A stretch of 64,000 nt of DNA from NCBI GenBank assembly GCA_035719105.1, contig DASTGN010000008.1:372001-436000 (forward strand), written 5' to 3'. The position numbers and the translations under genes were made by a program. Each line of letters starts with the position of its first letter. The stretch's first letter is position 1. This document shows, piece by piece, positions 33,182 through 42,604 of the stretch. Source of the DNA: UBA8389 sp035719105. GTDB lineage: Bacteria; Bacteroidota; Bacteroidia; Bacteroidales; UBA1402. The notes under the pieces were generated by a model. It did no database searches. It was not told the origin of the DNA and worked only from the letters and a program-made list of their open reading frames with translations.

Positions 33182-34501
33182 ATGAAGGTAGTACAAATCA
33201 TTCCTGGGTCTGGTGGCAGTTTTTATTGCGGAAACTGCATGCGTGACAGCAAATACATCGAGGCTATCCGTGCACAAGGCTTGGAGGTCATCATCATTCC
33301 CATGTACTTACCTTTGATTCCTCGGGAGAAAAATAAGGATGACATACCGGTCTTTTACGGTGCCATCAGCATCTATTTGAAGCAATTGTTCCCCATTTTC
33401 CGTAAAGCGCCCGTTTGGGTGGAACGTTTGTTGAACTCCAAGCCCATGCTGAAGTTTGCAGCCGGCATGGCCAATTCAACCCGTTCCAACGGCCTAGAAG
33501 ACATGACCATATCCATGCTTTTAGGCGAACACGGTGCACAAAGGGAAGAACTTGAAAAAATGGTGGATTGGCTTCAAAACCATTACAAAGCGGATGTGAT
33601 CCATTTGTCGAATGCCTTGTTGTTGGGTTTGACGCACCTGCTCAAAGAAAGACTGAACATTCCGGTGGTTTGCTCCCTACAAGATGAAGACGTGTGGGTG
33701 GACGGCATGGACGAAACCTTCAAGGAAAAGACCTGGAATCTTTTGAAAGAAAAAGCCACCGAAGTGGATCGGTTTATTTCTGTTAGCCACTACTTTACAT
33801 CATTCATGAAAGGAAGACTAAACCTTCCGGACGAGAAAATAACCACCTTGCACCTCGGTGTGGATCCTGCTGATTATGTTTATAAGAATGCGGCCGAAAA
33901 AGGCAAGAATATTGGTTATCTATCCAGACTTTGCGAAGAAAACGGCCTGGATATCCTGATAGATGCCTTTATCCTTTTGAAGGGCATGCCGGGCAATCAT
34001 GCCGGGCATCTCTTGCTGACAGGTGGTCATACCGGGGACGACACGCACTTCATCGCTGAGCAGAAACGAAAAATCAATCAAGCTGGATTGGCCGACCAGG
34101 TTCAGTTCATCCACGACTTCAGCCCCGAAAAACGAAATGCTTTCTTTGATCAAGTGACCTTGCTCTCAGTTCCTGTGCGGCATGGAGAAGCCTTCGGCAT
34201 TTACTTGGCCGAAGCGATGGCTGCTGGCATACCCGTCGTACAGCCGGCCTTGGGTGCCTTCCCGGAAATCGTGCGCAGCTCTGGCGGTGGTGTCATTTAC
34301 CAAGAGAATACGCCTTTGGACTTGGCTGAAACCTTGAAAGAACTGCTTTCGGATTCCGACAAGCTTGCATCCCTTAGTTTCCAAGCCAGGAAAAGCATCG
34401 AAAAAACCTTCAACATCCACGCCCTTTCCAAGGAAATGGCTTCGATCTATGAGCAGACCATAACGAATAAAAAACAGCATCCCGATGAACATTTCCGTTA
34501 A
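33182..34501 (+). CDS. Family 4-type glycosyltransferase
   Basis: 439-residue cytosolic GT-B glycosyltransferase. The N-terminal domain opens MKVVQIIPGSGGSFYCGNCM with a CxxC in the glycine loop region, and the C-terminal domain carries the retaining GT4 motif GEAFGIYLAEAMAAGIPVV, whose two glutamates are spaced E-x7-E. NIGYLSRLCEENGLDILIDAF is the usual domain-linking segment. The start at 33182 is preferred over an upstream in-frame ATG at 33071 that lies within the propeller gene. It overlaps the ABC ATPase gene by 17 bp. Acceptor and donor sugars are unknown; context with redox propellers and an exporter suggests modification or export of an envelope component (inference). Confidence 0.88.
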   Translation: MKVVQIIPGSGGSFYCGNCMRDSKYIEAIRAQGLEVIIIPMYLPLIPREKNKDDIPVFYGAISIYLKQLFPIFRKAPVWVERLLNSKPMLKFAAGMANSTRSNGLEDMTISMLLGEHGAQREELEKMVDWLQNHYKADVIHLSNALLLGLTHLLKERLNIPVVCSLQDEDVWVDGMDETFKEKTWNLLKEKATEVDRFISVSHYFTSFMKGRLNLPDEKITTLHLGVDPADYVYKNAAEKGKNIGYLSRLCEENGLDILIDAFILLKGMPGNHAGHLLLTGGHTGDDTHFIAEQKRKINQAGLADQVQFIHDFSPEKRNAFFDQVTLLSVPVRHGEAFGIYLAEAMAAGIPVVQPALGAFPEIVRSSGGGVIYQENTPLDLAETLKELLSDSDKLASLSFQARKSIEKTFNIHALSKEMASIYEQTITNKKQHPDEHFR

Positions 34502-35168
34502 AAAACTGGACAAGTCATACCGTCAATCCATTGGAGGAGCGGTCAGAACAGTACTGAGCGGACTCGACCTAGAGGTTGCCGCCGGCGATACCGTAGCCAT
34601 CATGGGCCCTTCCGGGAGTGGCAAAACGACCCTGCTGAATCTAATCGGAACGCTGGACAATCCGGATTCCGGTTCGATACAACTTGGAGACACGTTCGTT
34701 TCCGGCATGTCCGAAAAGGAAATCCTGTCGTTCCGTAACCAACAGGCAGGTTTCGTGTTTCAGTTTCACAATTTACTACCACAGTGTACTTTGCTGGAAA
34801 ACATTCTGTTGCCTACTTTGCCTTTTAAGGGTGACAAAACAGCCTTGCACCATCGGGCGGAGGAATTGATGACATGGCTCGGCGTTAAAGATCTGCAAAA
34901 CAATAAGCCCGGTGAACTTTCCGGTGGTGAATGTCAACGGGCGGCAGTTGCCAGAGCGCTCATCAATGCACCCTCTTTGCTGCTCGCAGATGAGCCGACA
35001 GGTTCGTTGGACCAAAAAAACGCCTCGCAATTGATTGACCTCCTGCTGGACATCAACCACCGCATGAACGTCACCCTATTGGTGGCAACCCACTCCAAAA
35101 GCATTGCGCAGCGGATGAATCGCATTTACACCATTCAAGAGGGCAAACTGGTCAATTGGAAAGAATAA
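34485..35168 (+). CDS. ABC transporter ATP-binding protein (MacB/LolD-type)
   Basis: 227-residue ATPase of the MacB/LolD group that works with FtsX-fold permeases. Motifs: Walker A MGPSGSGKTTLLN near 40, Q-loop FVFQFHNLLPQCTLLEN, signature LSGGECQRAAVARAL, Walker B LLLADEPTGSLD, H-switch VATHSK. It overlaps the glycosyltransferase by 17 bp and precedes its permease by 4 bp. Likely drives mechanotransmission or lipoprotein/small molecule handling rather than classical import; substrate not evident. Confidence 0.94.
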   Translation: MNISVKKLDKSYRQSIGGAVRTVLSGLDLEVAAGDTVAIMGPSGSGKTTLLNLIGTLDNPDSGSIQLGDTFVSGMSEKEILSFRNQQAGFVFQFHNLLPQCTLLENILLPTLPFKGDKTALHHRAEELMTWLGVKDLQNNKPGELSGGECQRAAVARALINAPSLLLADEPTGSLDQKNASQLIDLLLDINHRMNVTLLVATHSKSIAQRMNRIYTIQEGKLVNWKE

Positions 35169-35172
35169 GCTT

Positions 35173-38100
35173 ATGAAACTAAGCACGCTCCTGATCCGAA
35201 CTTTCAAGCATTATTTTGCCAACAACCTGGCGACTTCGGCAGGCATTGCCCTGACCACAGCTATCATTTGCGGCGCACTCGTCATCGGGGACTCGTTAAA
35301 CAACAGCCTGTCCAACATAGTAGATTTCCGTTTGGGTTCAGTTACCCATACGCTCACATCGGGCGATCGCATCTTCACTCAGAATTTGGCGAAACAACTT
35401 GAAGCATCCTCCATTGAAACAGCTCCCGTACTTAAAACCGAAGCAGTAGCTTCCATTCAGGGTGGCGTTTACAAAGTAGATAAAGTGCAAGTTTGGGGCG
35501 TTGATTCCGGTTTTACTAATTTACAGAAAACGAGCGAATGTTTCAGTCACTTGGAAGATGCAGAAGCCATCATCAGTCTCAACCTTTCTAAAAGTCTACA
35601 ACTCAAGGTCGGTGACGAATTCAGGGTACTTTTAAAAAAGATTGGCCCCATTCCGGGCAACACACCTTTTGTTTCGGAGGGCGACCAAGCGACTTCCCAC
35701 CTCGTTACGGTCAAAGCGATTGTCGATAAGGATAGCTTGGGTGCTTTCAACTTACAGGTTTCCCAAACGGCGCCCTTCAATATCTTCGTCAATCTTCGTT
35801 GGTTGAATCAGGTTATGAACTTGAAAGATAAGGTCAATATCCTGCTCATTCGATCAGACAAGCAACCGGAAGTGTTGAAGCAAGCGGTTCGTCAGTCTTG
35901 TTCTTTAGGAGATTTGAATCTGTTGTGGAACAATTCGGGCCGCATAACTTCCGAACGCGTCTTTATTGAAGACCAAGTGGCAGAAGCCCTTAAACAAAAA
36001 CGACCTCAAGCCAACGGAGTGCTCACCTATTTTGTAAATCAATTGAAGTTGGGTACACGCGAGACGCCTTATTCCTTTGTTTCGGCCGTCGAAAACCGTT
36101 TTAGAAGCCTTAAAGATCACGAAACTGTATTGAATGCGTGGTTGGCTGACGATCTGAATGCCAAAATCGGAGACAGCATTTCCATTCGGTATTTTGTTTT
36201 CGGCCCTTTACGGACGTTGGTCGAAAAGCAAACCACCTTGAAAGTCGTGGACATTCTATCCATGTCGGAAGCCGTGAAAGACAGCATCCTCATGCCTCAA
36301 CTGCCCGGATTGTCTGACGCAGGCAACTGCCGCGACTGGAAAGCCGGCATCCCAATCGACTTGAAAAAGATTCGAACCAAGGACGAAACGTACTGGAAAG
36401 TATTCAAGGGTACCCCAAAAGCTTACATTTCCCTGAATTTTGGTCAACAACTCTGGCGAAACCGCTATGGAGCTTACACGGCATTTCTCTTTTCTGAAAA
36501 AAAATTGCCCGTATTTGATTTCGACCCGTTTAAGATGCAATTCCAAATCAATGAGGTACGAAAGGACGGTCTCTTTTCCGCCAAGTCCGGTGTCGATTTC
36601 GGACAATTGTTCGCAGGTTTGGGTGTGTTTATCTTAGCTTCCGGCTTGTTGCTCACCATCTTGCTGTTCAATCTCACCCTCAAACGGAGGGAAAAGCAAA
36701 TTAAGCTCTATTCCAACTTGGGATTTTCCACCAAACTAATTCATAGAATCAACCTGACCGAAATCTTCGGCATCTCACTGTTGGGAACACTGGTCGGATT
36801 GTTGGTCACCATCGGCTACAGCAAACTCATTCTTCTGGCTCTTAACCAATTGTGGAATGATATCGTTCGCACGAACGCCATTGAACTCCAATTCAAGTTC
36901 AGCACACTTCTTTTCGGATTCCTCATCAGCTTTTTATTAAGCATGACAGTAGTCTATTTCGGCACCAAACGTACCATCGACCGAATCAATAAAAGAACAG
37001 AACCAAATCGGAAAATCCTGCATTTTACTAAGTACTTGTCTTACGGATTTCTGCTTGCATTCGTTATTTTGGTCGTGTTATTGCTTTCCAATATCCTGAT
37101 TGACAGCATCTTTCTTTGGTTACTGGCAGGAATAATTCTTCTACTAGCCTCCCTTTCTGGTTCTCATGCATATTTCAACCAAGTCAGTAGTAAATCGGGC
37201 AAAACGATGGACGTCAAGGCCTTGGGTTGGAAAAACCTTGCTCGAAACCCAGCACGCAGTTTCACCATCTTTACCCTGTTGGCGCTGGGCAGTTTCGTCA
37301 TTGTCGTTACAGCCTTGAATAAAAAAAACAGCGTCGATTCCAGTCAGGACCTCAGCAATGGAACCGGTGGCTTTGAATTCATTGCCGAAACCACCATTCC
37401 TATTTTGCAGGACCTAAACGATCCCATTCGGAAAAATGAATACGGTCTACCCGACAGCGTTGAATTCATCCAGTTTCATGCTGCCTTCGACGATCAAGCC
37501 AGTTGCCTGAACTTAAACCGTATCATCAATCCTCGAATCTTATCCACCGATCCGAAAAAACTGGACGGAAGATTTTCGTTCTCTTCAATGCTTCATTCAG
37601 TGAACCAGGTTCAAGCCTGGCTTAGTCTAGACCAATCTTTCGGCGACCTCATTCCCGCCATCGCCGATCAAACGGTCATTCAATGGGGTTTGGGCAAGAA
37701 GATCGGAGATACTTTGCAGTATGTGGGCAGTAGTGGTGAGGCTGTCAAACTTTTGCTTATCGGCGGCTTGTCAAACTCCATTTTTCAAGGTCATGTCCTC
37801 ATTTCAGACGAAAATTTTCGTCAACATTTCAGCATTGGAAACGGTTCCAACTTTATTCTGGTGGACTGTCCTGAAAGGGACAAAGTCGCAGTCCAAGAAG
37901 CTCTTAATCTGGCATTCAGGGATAATGGATGGTCTATGCAGGACTGTGTCATAAAACTGGCTGAATTCAATTCCATAGAAAACACCTACCTAAGCATTTT
38001 CTTCCTCATGGGGGCGTTCGGCATGTTGCTGGGCATCGTGGGGCTCTCCATTTTCCTCATTCGCAACATGTTGGAACGTAAAAACGAATTAATACTGTTC

Positions 38101-38367
38101 AAAGCATTGGGATTCAAAAAAAGGATTATCCTTTCCATTCTATTATACGAGAACTTGACCCTATTTTTCGTAGGTATCTTTTCGGGCACCCTTTCGGCTT
38201 TTGTAGCCGCACTCCCTACCCTGCTAAAAGGGGGGCAAACCGTTCCCACCGGTTTCCTGCTTTATACTCTTGCTTTTTTGGTATTGAACGGCGTTACCTG
38301 GATTTGCATAGTTACTCTGCGTATCGTTCGAAAAACGAGCACGACAGTAACAAATCAAAACGAATAA
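35173..38367 (+). CDS. Large ABC permease with two FtsX domains
   Basis: 1064-residue membrane protein, roughly 2.5 times MacB length, built like YbbP-type permeases. One TM helix near residues 18-40, a long periplasmic domain (about 45-475), three helices (about 480-610, GLGVFILASGLLLTILLF, ISLLGTLVGLLVTIGYS), two further helices around 625-665, a second periplasmic region (about 720-930), and a final FtsX core (FFLMGAFGMLLGIVGLSIFLI near 940, then two helices). It follows the ATPase by 4 bp and is the last gene before a strong hairpin. The family usually extrudes hydrophobic molecules or acts on lipoproteins; no substrate can be named. A link to assembly of the preceding propeller proteins is an attractive but untested reading. 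Confidence 0.92.
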   Translation: MKLSTLLIRTFKHYFANNLATSAGIALTTAIICGALVIGDSLNNSLSNIVDFRLGSVTHTLTSGDRIFTQNLAKQLEASSIETAPVLKTEAVASIQGGVYKVDKVQVWGVDSGFTNLQKTSECFSHLEDAEAIISLNLSKSLQLKVGDEFRVLLKKIGPIPGNTPFVSEGDQATSHLVTVKAIVDKDSLGAFNLQVSQTAPFNIFVNLRWLNQVMNLKDKVNILLIRSDKQPEVLKQAVRQSCSLGDLNLLWNNSGRITSERVFIEDQVAEALKQKRPQANGVLTYFVNQLKLGTRETPYSFVSAVENRFRSLKDHETVLNAWLADDLNAKIGDSISIRYFVFGPLRTLVEKQTTLKVVDILSMSEAVKDSILMPQLPGLSDAGNCRDWKAGIPIDLKKIRTKDETYWKVFKGTPKAYISLNFGQQLWRNRYGAYTAFLFSEKKLPVFDFDPFKMQFQINEVRKDGLFSAKSGVDFGQLFAGLGVFILASGLLLTILLFNLTLKRREKQIKLYSNLGFSTKLIHRINLTEIFGISLLGTLVGLLVTIGYSKLILLALNQLWNDIVRTNAIELQFKFSTLLFGFLISFLLSMTVVYFGTKRTIDRINKRTEPNRKILHFTKYLSYGFLLAFVILVVLLLSNILIDSIFLWLLAGIILLLASLSGSHAYFNQVSSKSGKTMDVKALGWKNLARNPARSFTIFTLLALGSFVIVVTALNKKNSVDSSQDLSNGTGGFEFIAETTIPILQDLNDPIRKNEYGLPDSVEFIQFHAAFDDQASCLNLNRIINPRILSTDPKKLDGRFSFSSMLHSVNQVQAWLSLDQSFGDLIPAIADQTVIQWGLGKKIGDTLQYVGSSGEAVKLLLIGGLSNSIFQGHVLISDENFRQHFSIGNGSNFILVDCPERDKVAVQEALNLAFRDNGWSMQDCVIKLAEFNSIENTYLSIFFLMGAFGMLLGIVGLSIFLIRNMLERKNELILFKALGFKKRIILSILLYENLTLFFVGIFSGTLSAFVAALPTLLKGGQTVPTGFLLYTLAFLVLNGVTWICIVTLRIVRKTSTTVTNQNE

Positions 38368-38368
38368 A

Positions 38369-38395
38369 ACGAGGTTGCATCAAATGCAACCTCGT
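38369..38395. terminator. Terminator-like hairpin ending the 18-kb gene string
   Basis: Perfect 12-bp stem (38369-38380 ACGAGGTTGCAT with 38384-38395) with a 3-base loop, beginning two bases after the permease stop and lying between it and the convergent SDR gene. The following T-run is weak on the plus strand, and the A-rich left flank supplies only a short U-run on the minus strand, so it may terminate both transcripts with modest efficiency. Confidence 0.75.
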
Positions 38396-38435
38396 TAAGT
38401 CTATTTATAGTAGGTGCTTCATTGAAGCATCTCCG

Positions 38436-39236
38436 TTACTTTATTTTATAATGGTCTCCTAATATCCAGGCAAAAACGCCAATTGGTAAAATCCGTTTCA
38501 GGAAAATAGCCATTTTCTGTTCGAAGGAAGCAACTATGTAGCGGTTGCACGGACGTTTCTTCTCAACAATCTTCAACATGACCTTGGCCATGATGAGCGG
38601 ATCCCAGCCGTTTATTTCATCCTTTTCGAACTGAGCTTGTGATTTGCGGAACTGAGCTTCGTACGGACCACCTGCTACGGTGATGTTGGTGCGATTGGCG
38701 GTGTTGCTCGTTGCAAAATCTCCAGGATTGATCACAACGACACGAATGCCGAAAGGTTTCACTTCCATACGCAACGATTCACTCAAACCCTCGATGGCAA
38801 ATTTGCTGGCTGAATAGAAGGCTTGGAAGGGTAAACCCATCAAACCTCCAATGGAACCGAAATTAACGATGGTGCCTTTTTTTTGATTTCGCATATAAGG
38901 CAACGTAGCTTGAAGCATATAGACCAAACCGTTGATATTGGTTTCGAGCTGACGTTTGAACAATTCTTCGGGTGCTTCTTCGATAGGCCCACCCAAATGC
39001 ATGCCAGCGTTATTTATCAGTACGTCAATGCGTCCTTGTTCCATGATTACCTGATCAACTGCTCTTTTGATGGAAGCAGGATCTGTCAGGTCCATTTGGA
39101 GGAGTTTCACAGACGGAGCGATGGCGCATTCCTTACGAATGGTACCATATACAATGTGTCCATTAGCAGCCAATAATTCGGCTGACGATTTTCCAAATCC
39201 GGACGATACGCCAGTAATCAAAACAACCTTTTGCAT
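38436..39236 (-). CDS. Short-chain dehydrogenase/reductase, possible 3-ketosphinganine reductase
   Basis: 266-residue classical SDR. Cofactor loop VLITGVSSGFGKSSAELL at residues 5-22, NNAGMHLGGPIEEAP near 84, catalytic Ser in VNFGSIGGLMG and YSASK near 151 (Tyr and Lys). The C-terminus has a hydrophobic stretch (MAIFLKRILPIGVFAWILG), suggesting membrane association. The gene follows the serine palmitoyltransferase-like gene with one intervening base, so the two are co-transcribed and likely act in one pathway. The obvious candidate reaction is reduction of 3-ketosphinganine to dihydrosphingosine; other SDR roles on lipids remain possible. Confidence 0.85.
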   Translation of the reverse strand: MQKVVLITGVSSGFGKSSAELLAANGHIVYGTIRKECAIAPSVKLLQMDLTDPASIKRAVDQVIMEQGRIDVLINNAGMHLGGPIEEAPEELFKRQLETNINGLVYMLQATLPYMRNQKKGTIVNFGSIGGLMGLPFQAFYSASKFAIEGLSESLRMEVKPFGIRVVVINPGDFATSNTANRTNITVAGGPYEAQFRKSQAQFEKDEINGWDPLIMAKVMLKIVEKKRPCNRYIVASFEQKMAIFLKRILPIGVFAWILGDHYKIK

Positions 39237-39237
39237 C

Positions 39238-40425
39238 TTATGCGTGTATATCCAATCTCTTGGCGCAACGAGTCATTTTATCGACAGCTTCGTCCACTTG
39301 TTCAAACGTGTGGGTTGCCATCAGAGAGAAGCGAATCAAGCTGCGTCCGGGAGGAACACCAGGAGAAACAACGGGATTCAGGAACACGCCTTCCTTCAAC
39401 ATTTCAGAAGTCATTCTCAATGCTTTGACATCATCATAAACTAAAAGCGGAATGATGGGTGTGCAAGAGATGCCGGTGTCGAATCCACCATCTTGCAAAG
39501 CTTTGCGGGCGTAGTTGGAAACATCCCACAAGTGTTGGATGCGTTCCGGTTCGCTTTCCATGATGTCCATGGCTGCTAGAGTTGCAGCTGCGGAAGCAGG
39601 TGTCATGCTCGCGCTGAAAATCAGTGGACGAGAGGTATGTTTTATGAAGGAAATTACTTCTTTGTCGGCTGCGATGTAACCACCTAATGATGCGAGTGAT
39701 TTGGAAAAGGTACCCATGATCAGATCGACCTTGTCGGTCAAACCGAAATGAGATGCCGTACCTGCACCGTTCTTACCGATGACACCCAGGGAATGTGCAT
39801 CGTCCACCATAATGGAAGCATTGTATTTTTCAGCCAATTTTACTAAACCAGGAAGATTGACAATGTCGCCTTCCATAGAGAAAATACCGTCAACGACAAT
39901 CAGTTTAATGCTTTTGGGCGTACATTTCCGAAGTTTGCTTTCCAAAGATGCCATGCTGTTGTGCGAAAACTTGAGTGACTTGGCATACGAAAGTCTGCTC
40001 CCCTCAATAATGGAGGCATGGTCTAGTTCGTCCAACAATAAATGGTCGTGACGGCCACACATGACGGAAACAGCTCCTAAATTAGCCTGAAATCCGGTGC
40101 TGAAACAGATGGCGGCTTCTTTTCCGGTTAATTTTGCCAAACGTTCTTCCAGTTCGAGGTGAATGTCGAGTGTACCATTCAAAAATCTAGAACCTGCGCA
40201 ACCTGTACCATATTTTTTGGTCGCTTCGATGGCTGCTTCTTTAACTTTGGGATGATTGGTCAATCCGAGGTAACTGTTGGAACCAAACATCAATACATCC
40301 TTGCCATTCATGGAAACGACGGTGTGCTGATCGGATTCAATCGAACGAAAATAAGGGTAAAGGCCGAGATCCATGATTTTTTGGGGTTCAGTATACGCGG
40401 CGCACCTCTCTGTTAATTTCCTCAT
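39238..40425 (-). CDS. spt: Serine palmitoyltransferase-like alpha-oxoamine synthase
   Basis: 395-residue PLP enzyme of the alpha-oxoamine synthase family, condensing an amino acid with an acyl-CoA. Motifs: MFGSNSYLGLTNHPKV near 47, GTGCAGSRFLNGT near 73, VVDGIFSMEGDIVNL, IMVDDAHSLGVIGKNG (PLP-pairing Asp and His) and IMGTFSKSLASLGGY with the Schiff-base lysine near 243. The N-terminal YPYFRSIES segment and cluster context resemble Bacteroidota serine palmitoyltransferases that initiate sphingolipid synthesis. Alternative: 2-amino-3-ketobutyrate CoA ligase (Kbl), which shares these motifs. The adjacent SDR favours the sphingolipid reading. A candidate -7 box lies about 75 bases upstream. Confidence 0.82.
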   Translation of the reverse strand: MRKLTERCAAYTEPQKIMDLGLYPYFRSIESDQHTVVSMNGKDVLMFGSNSYLGLTNHPKVKEAAIEATKKYGTGCAGSRFLNGTLDIHLELEERLAKLTGKEAAICFSTGFQANLGAVSVMCGRHDHLLLDELDHASIIEGSRLSYAKSLKFSHNSMASLESKLRKCTPKSIKLIVVDGIFSMEGDIVNLPGLVKLAEKYNASIMVDDAHSLGVIGKNGAGTASHFGLTDKVDLIMGTFSKSLASLGGYIAADKEVISFIKHTSRPLIFSASMTPASAAATLAAMDIMESEPERIQHLWDVSNYARKALQDGGFDTGISCTPIIPLLVYDDVKALRMTSEMLKEGVFLNPVVSPGVPPGRSLIRFSLMATHTFEQVDEAVDKMTRCAKRLDIHA

Positions 40426-40500
40426 TATATTTAGGTATTAGTCACAAAAAAATTCACGCAGTTTTCACATAAAAGTGAGAAATGCGCTGTAAAAACGCAC

Positions 40501-40508
40501 CAAAAGTA
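40501..40508 (-). promoter_or_regulatory. Candidate -7 box for the spt-SDR operon
   Basis: Minus-strand TACTTTTG (TAnnTTTG match) 75 bases upstream of the spt ATG in the 303-bp divergent region between spt and mutA. That region otherwise shows only A/T-rich sequence and the mutA box at 40653; I see no tRNA, riboswitch or small gene there. No -33 TTG at usual spacing. Confidence 0.45.
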
Positions 40509-40652
40509 ATAATTATATTGAGAAGTAGGGTACTTCAATGATAAAAATTAGTTAAATATATTGATAGACAATCACTTGCAATATGCGTTCAAAAAATGCA
40601 TATTTAGTCGTTTTTACACCCTGAAAACGAGTGACAATCGGAATAAAACCCG

Positions 40653-40660
40653 TACATTTG
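40653..40660 (+). promoter_or_regulatory. -7 box for mutAB
   Basis: TACATTTG, exact TAnnTTTG match, placing a start of transcription about 60 bases before the mutA ATG at 40729. It lies within the longer open frame starting at 40561 and therefore argues against that start. The short leader contains GTCCGGGCACTCGTCCCG but nothing resembling a cobalamin riboswitch. Confidence 0.6.
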
Positions 40661-40728
40661 CACTCATTTACAAAACAACGTCCGGGCACTCGTCCCGCAC
40701 TAATAAACAACTTCATTATTCTTATACT

Positions 40729-42594
40729 ATGGCAGATAGCAAAGAAAAGTTATTTTCGGAATTTCCGCCCGTAACCACTCAGCAATGGATGGATCGGATC
40801 ACTGCAGACCTAAAGGGTGCGGACTTCGAAAAGAAACTCGTTTGGAAGACCAACGAAGGTTTTCAGGTCAAACCCTTTTATCGGGCAGAAGATCTGGAAG
40901 GTATGAAAATCACCGATTCGCTGCCGGGCGAATTCCCGTTCGTACGGGGAACCAAAACCGACAACAACTGGCTTGTTCGACAGGACATCGAAGTGTCTGA
41001 TCCTAAAAAAGCCAATGAAACAGCGCTTGAAATTCTAAACAAAGGCATTGATTCCTTGTGCTTCATTTTGCACGACGATTTGATTTCTGCCGAAACTATG
41101 GGAATTCTGCTCAAAGGCATCTGCTTGGAATGCATTGAAATCAATTTCAGAAGCTGTTCCACTGAGGCTGCAAAAATTGCTGGTTTATTAGCCGACTATG
41201 TGAAGGCTCACAACTTAGATGCAACCAAAATCGTAGGCTCTGTCAATTATGATCCGTTCAAGCGGATGTTGACCAAGGGATTCGATGCAGAAAATGCGGT
41301 GATTGTCGAAGCGATGAAAGCAACTTTAAAAGCAGCCGATACACTTCCCAAGTTCAGCGTTTTCGGTGCAAACCCTTATTTGTTCAACAACACCGGTGCC
41401 TATTGTGCTCAGGAACTCGGCTTTGGTATGGCCTATGGCAATGAATTCCTGGCCTTAGCTTCCGAAGCCGGTCTTTCCGTCAAGGAGGTGGCCAAAAAGG
41501 TTAAATTCAATTTCGGAATCGGTTCCAACTATTTCATGGAAATTGCCAAGTTCCGTGCTGCCCGTCTGCTTTGGGCACAAATCGTCAATGCTTACTTAGA
41601 TGAAGACGGTTGCAAGTGTGCAGCCAAAATGCACATACACGCCTCCACTTCCGAATTCAATCAAAGTGTTTACGATGCATATGTGAACTTGCTCCGCAGC
41701 CAAACCGAAGCCATGTCGGCTACGATTGCCGGTGTCGATTCACTGACAGTCATACCGTTTGACGCTTCTTACCAGAAATCAGACGATTTCTCCCAACGCA
41801 TTGCTCGCAACCAACAGTTATTGCTCAAAGAAGAATCCCATTTCGATCAAATCGTTGATGCTTCTGCAGGCTCCTATTATATTGAGAACCTAACCTCGGC
41901 TTTGGCTGAAGAAGCCTGGAAAATATTCCTTGCCGTGGACGAAAAAGATGGTTTCTTAAATGCCATCCGCGAAGGTTTTGTTCAGGCAGAAGTGAACGCA
42001 TCCAACAAAAAGCGCCTGACCGACGTATCCAGTCGCCGTGAAATCCTGCTGGGCACCAATCAATATCCAAACTTCAACGAATTCGCCAAAAGCAAGGTTG
42101 CCGAAAAGAAAACAGGATGCTGTTGCTACGAAAAAGGCAGTTTGGCCACGCTGAGCTGCGACCGTGGAAGTTCCGCTTTTGATCAGCTGCGTTTAGCCAC
42201 TGAAAATTCAGGCAAACGCCCGAAAGTATTCATGTTGACCATCGGTTCCTTGAGCATGCGATTGGCCCGCGCACAATTTTCAGGCAACTTTTTCGGTTGT
42301 GCCGGCTATGAATTGTTTGACAACCTCGGTTTCGAAACGGCCGAAGAAGGCGTGAAAGCTGCCCGTTCAATCGATGCAGATATCATTGTACTTTGCTCCA
42401 GCGACGACGAGTATGCTGAATTTGCTCCCGCCGCCAATGCCGCCATCGGTACAGGCAAGGAAATCCTCGTGGTTGCCGGTGCTCCTGCCAACATGGACGA
42501 ACTCAAAGCCCAGGGCATCACCAACTTCATCAACGTCCGCTCGAATGTTCTGCAGACTTTGCAGGGCTTCAACCAGCAGTTAGGAATCCTTTAA
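40729..42594 (+). CDS. mutA: Methylmalonyl-CoA mutase small subunit
   Basis: Non-catalytic beta-type subunit (621 residues) of the heterodimeric B12-dependent mutase that interconverts succinyl-CoA and methylmalonyl-CoA in propionate formation. It shares the TIM-barrel architecture of MutB (FPFVRGTKTDNNWLVRQDIEV, FGMAYGNEFLALASEAGLS, RAARLLWAQIVNAYLDEDG) and a B12-domain remnant at the C-terminus, where the cobalt-ligating DxHxxG is missing (VFMLTIGSLSMRLARAQFSG), as expected for MutA. The start at 40729 gives MADSKEKLFSEFPPVTTQQW; an upstream in-frame start at 40561 would add 56 residues with unlike composition, across the promoter. mutB begins 10 bp downstream. Confidence 0.95.
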   Translation: MADSKEKLFSEFPPVTTQQWMDRITADLKGADFEKKLVWKTNEGFQVKPFYRAEDLEGMKITDSLPGEFPFVRGTKTDNNWLVRQDIEVSDPKKANETALEILNKGIDSLCFILHDDLISAETMGILLKGICLECIEINFRSCSTEAAKIAGLLADYVKAHNLDATKIVGSVNYDPFKRMLTKGFDAENAVIVEAMKATLKAADTLPKFSVFGANPYLFNNTGAYCAQELGFGMAYGNEFLALASEAGLSVKEVAKKVKFNFGIGSNYFMEIAKFRAARLLWAQIVNAYLDEDGCKCAAKMHIHASTSEFNQSVYDAYVNLLRSQTEAMSATIAGVDSLTVIPFDASYQKSDDFSQRIARNQQLLLKEESHFDQIVDASAGSYYIENLTSALAEEAWKIFLAVDEKDGFLNAIREGFVQAEVNASNKKRLTDVSSRREILLGTNQYPNFNEFAKSKVAEKKTGCCCYEKGSLATLSCDRGSSAFDQLRLATENSGKRPKVFMLTIGSLSMRLARAQFSGNFFGCAGYELFDNLGFETAEEGVKAARSIDADIIVLCSSDDEYAEFAPAANAAIGTGKEILVVAGAPANMDELKAQGITNFINVRSNVLQTLQGFNQQLGIL

Positions 42595-42604
42595 GCAGTA
42601 CATT

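Noticed and set aside
40661..40728. Cobalamin riboswitch in the mutAB leader
   Set aside because: The leader after the -7 box is about 60 bases and has no conserved B12-box elements; too short for the class.
40426..40728. N-terminal extension of MutA or small gene in the divergent region
   Set aside because: Frame from 40561 is open but crosses the -7 box and has composition unlike MutA; region explained as divergent promoters.
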